This document shows positions 7,192 to 7,381 of a stretch of 7,381 nucleotides of DNA, one piece after another; within the stretch, counting starts at the first letter, position 1, and the number at the start of each line of letters is the position of its first letter. The stretch is taken from the NCBI GenBank assembly GCA_022561255.1, contig JADFRO010000142.1:1-7381 (forward strand), written 5' to 3'. The notes below the pieces were generated by a model, which was not told the DNA's origin, searched no databases, and saw only the letters and a list, made by a program, of their open reading frames with translations. A program made the position numbers and the translations under genes. This DNA is from Planctomycetota bacterium. Its GTDB lineage: Bacteria; Planctomycetota; Phycisphaerae; UBA1845.

Positions 7192-7206
7192 TCGAGTTGG
7201 ACTCGA
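7192..7206. other. Short perfect inverted repeat in the leader of the last gene
   Basis: TCGAGT and ACTCGA form a perfect 6-bp inverted repeat around a 3-nt TGG centre. It lies just downstream of the candidate -10 box and 11 nt before the ribosome-binding site, where an operator or small leader hairpin could act. It is short enough to be chance. Confidence 0.5.
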
Positions 7207-7217
7207 GCGCTTGAACG

Positions 7218-7223
7218 AAGGAG
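7218..7223 (+). promoter_or_regulatory. Strong ribosome-binding site AAGGAG
   Basis: AAGGAG lies 7 nt before the ATG at 7231. It is the clearest Shine-Dalgarno sequence in the window and fixes that start codon. The four cytochrome complex genes have only weak or no such sites. Confidence 0.5.
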
Positions 7224-7230
7224 TCACATT

Positions 7231-7381
7231 ATGAACGGTGTAAAGTTGTTGTTCTGGGCGGTCGCCGGTGCTCTGCTTATCGGTGCGGGGGCGACCCCTT
7301 GCCGTGCGGAAGATAACGCGATTATCAAAGGGAAGATCATTTTCGCGGGTGACATGGCCAAGTGCAAACGATCCATTCTCG
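7231..7381 (+). CDS. Secreted protein of unknown function, 3' end cut by the window
   Basis: Only the first 50 residues are visible. A typical Sec signal peptide is present: a short n-region (MNGVK), a hydrophobic core at about 6-21 and a probable cleavage after Ala26 (CRA|ED). There is no good lipobox around Cys24. The mature part starts with alternating hydrophobic residues and glycines (IIKGKIIFAGD), which resembles the first beta strands of secreted beta-sandwich proteins. In Planctomycetota such starts occur, as I recall, in proteins with carboxypeptidase-regulatory-like or cupredoxin folds. A copper protein accepting electrons from the complex would make sense in this place, but no copper ligands are visible. 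The strong AAGGAG site supports the start. Gene reality is likely; function is unknown. Confidence 0.5.
   Translation, partial: MNGVKLLFWAVAGALLIGAGATPCRAEDNAIIKGKIIFAGDMAKCKRSIL

Noticed and set aside
7023..7214. 63-residue open frame with a TTG start in the gap
   Set aside because: No ribosome site, no domain or membrane pattern, and it overlaps the inverted repeats and candidate promoter of the next gene.
7291..7311. Lipobox around Cys24 of the last protein
   Set aside because: The residues before the cysteine (ATP) do not fit the lipobox consensus; an ordinary signal peptidase I site after Ala26 fits better.

Overview
The window holds one respiratory gene cluster, all on the + strand, encoding a Rieske/cytochrome b quinol-oxidising complex. 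In place of cytochrome c1 it has a giant membrane-anchored cytochrome c. The order is: Rieske iron-sulfur protein (open at the left edge, ends 785), cytochrome b N-terminal half of the b6 type (832-1611), cytochrome b C-terminal half / subunit IV-like protein with extra membrane helices (1657-2787), and a 1392-residue protein with eight CXXCH heme motifs (2841-7019). Gaps between these genes are only 45-53 bp, so they are probably one operon. After a 210-bp non-coding gap, a new secreted protein starts at 7231 and runs off the right edge.

Organism: the DNA is moderately GC-rich. The split cytochrome b, the helix D heme-histidine spacing of the b6 type, a KAPWYF sequence at the Qo site and a large multiheme cytochrome c beside the complex fit, from memory, Planctomycetota best. 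Related arrangements occur in Acidobacteriota and Gemmatimonadota. Mostly weak Shine-Dalgarno sequences in the operon also fit Planctomycetota. No rRNA or other phylogenetic marker is present, so this is an inference.

How the parts work together (inference from family knowledge): quinol, probably menaquinol, is oxidised at a Qo site formed by the two cytochrome b proteins. One electron goes through the Rieske [2Fe-2S] cluster. The other crosses the membrane through hemes bL and bH, and probably a covalently bound heme ci on Cys59 of cytochrome b. The Rieske electron should pass to the octaheme cytochrome, which has an N-terminal anchor, a roughly 150-residue coiled coil, three hemes without an obvious Met ligand and five class I-type cytochrome c domains with Met-Pro ligand motifs. 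That protein could act as a built-in wire to a terminal oxidase or a soluble carrier.

No mobile element, CRISPR array, tRNA or rRNA was seen. The most noteworthy points are the octaheme replacement for cytochrome c1, the heme ci cysteine, the APWY Qo motif, the extended Rieske N-terminus and the coiled-coil stalk.
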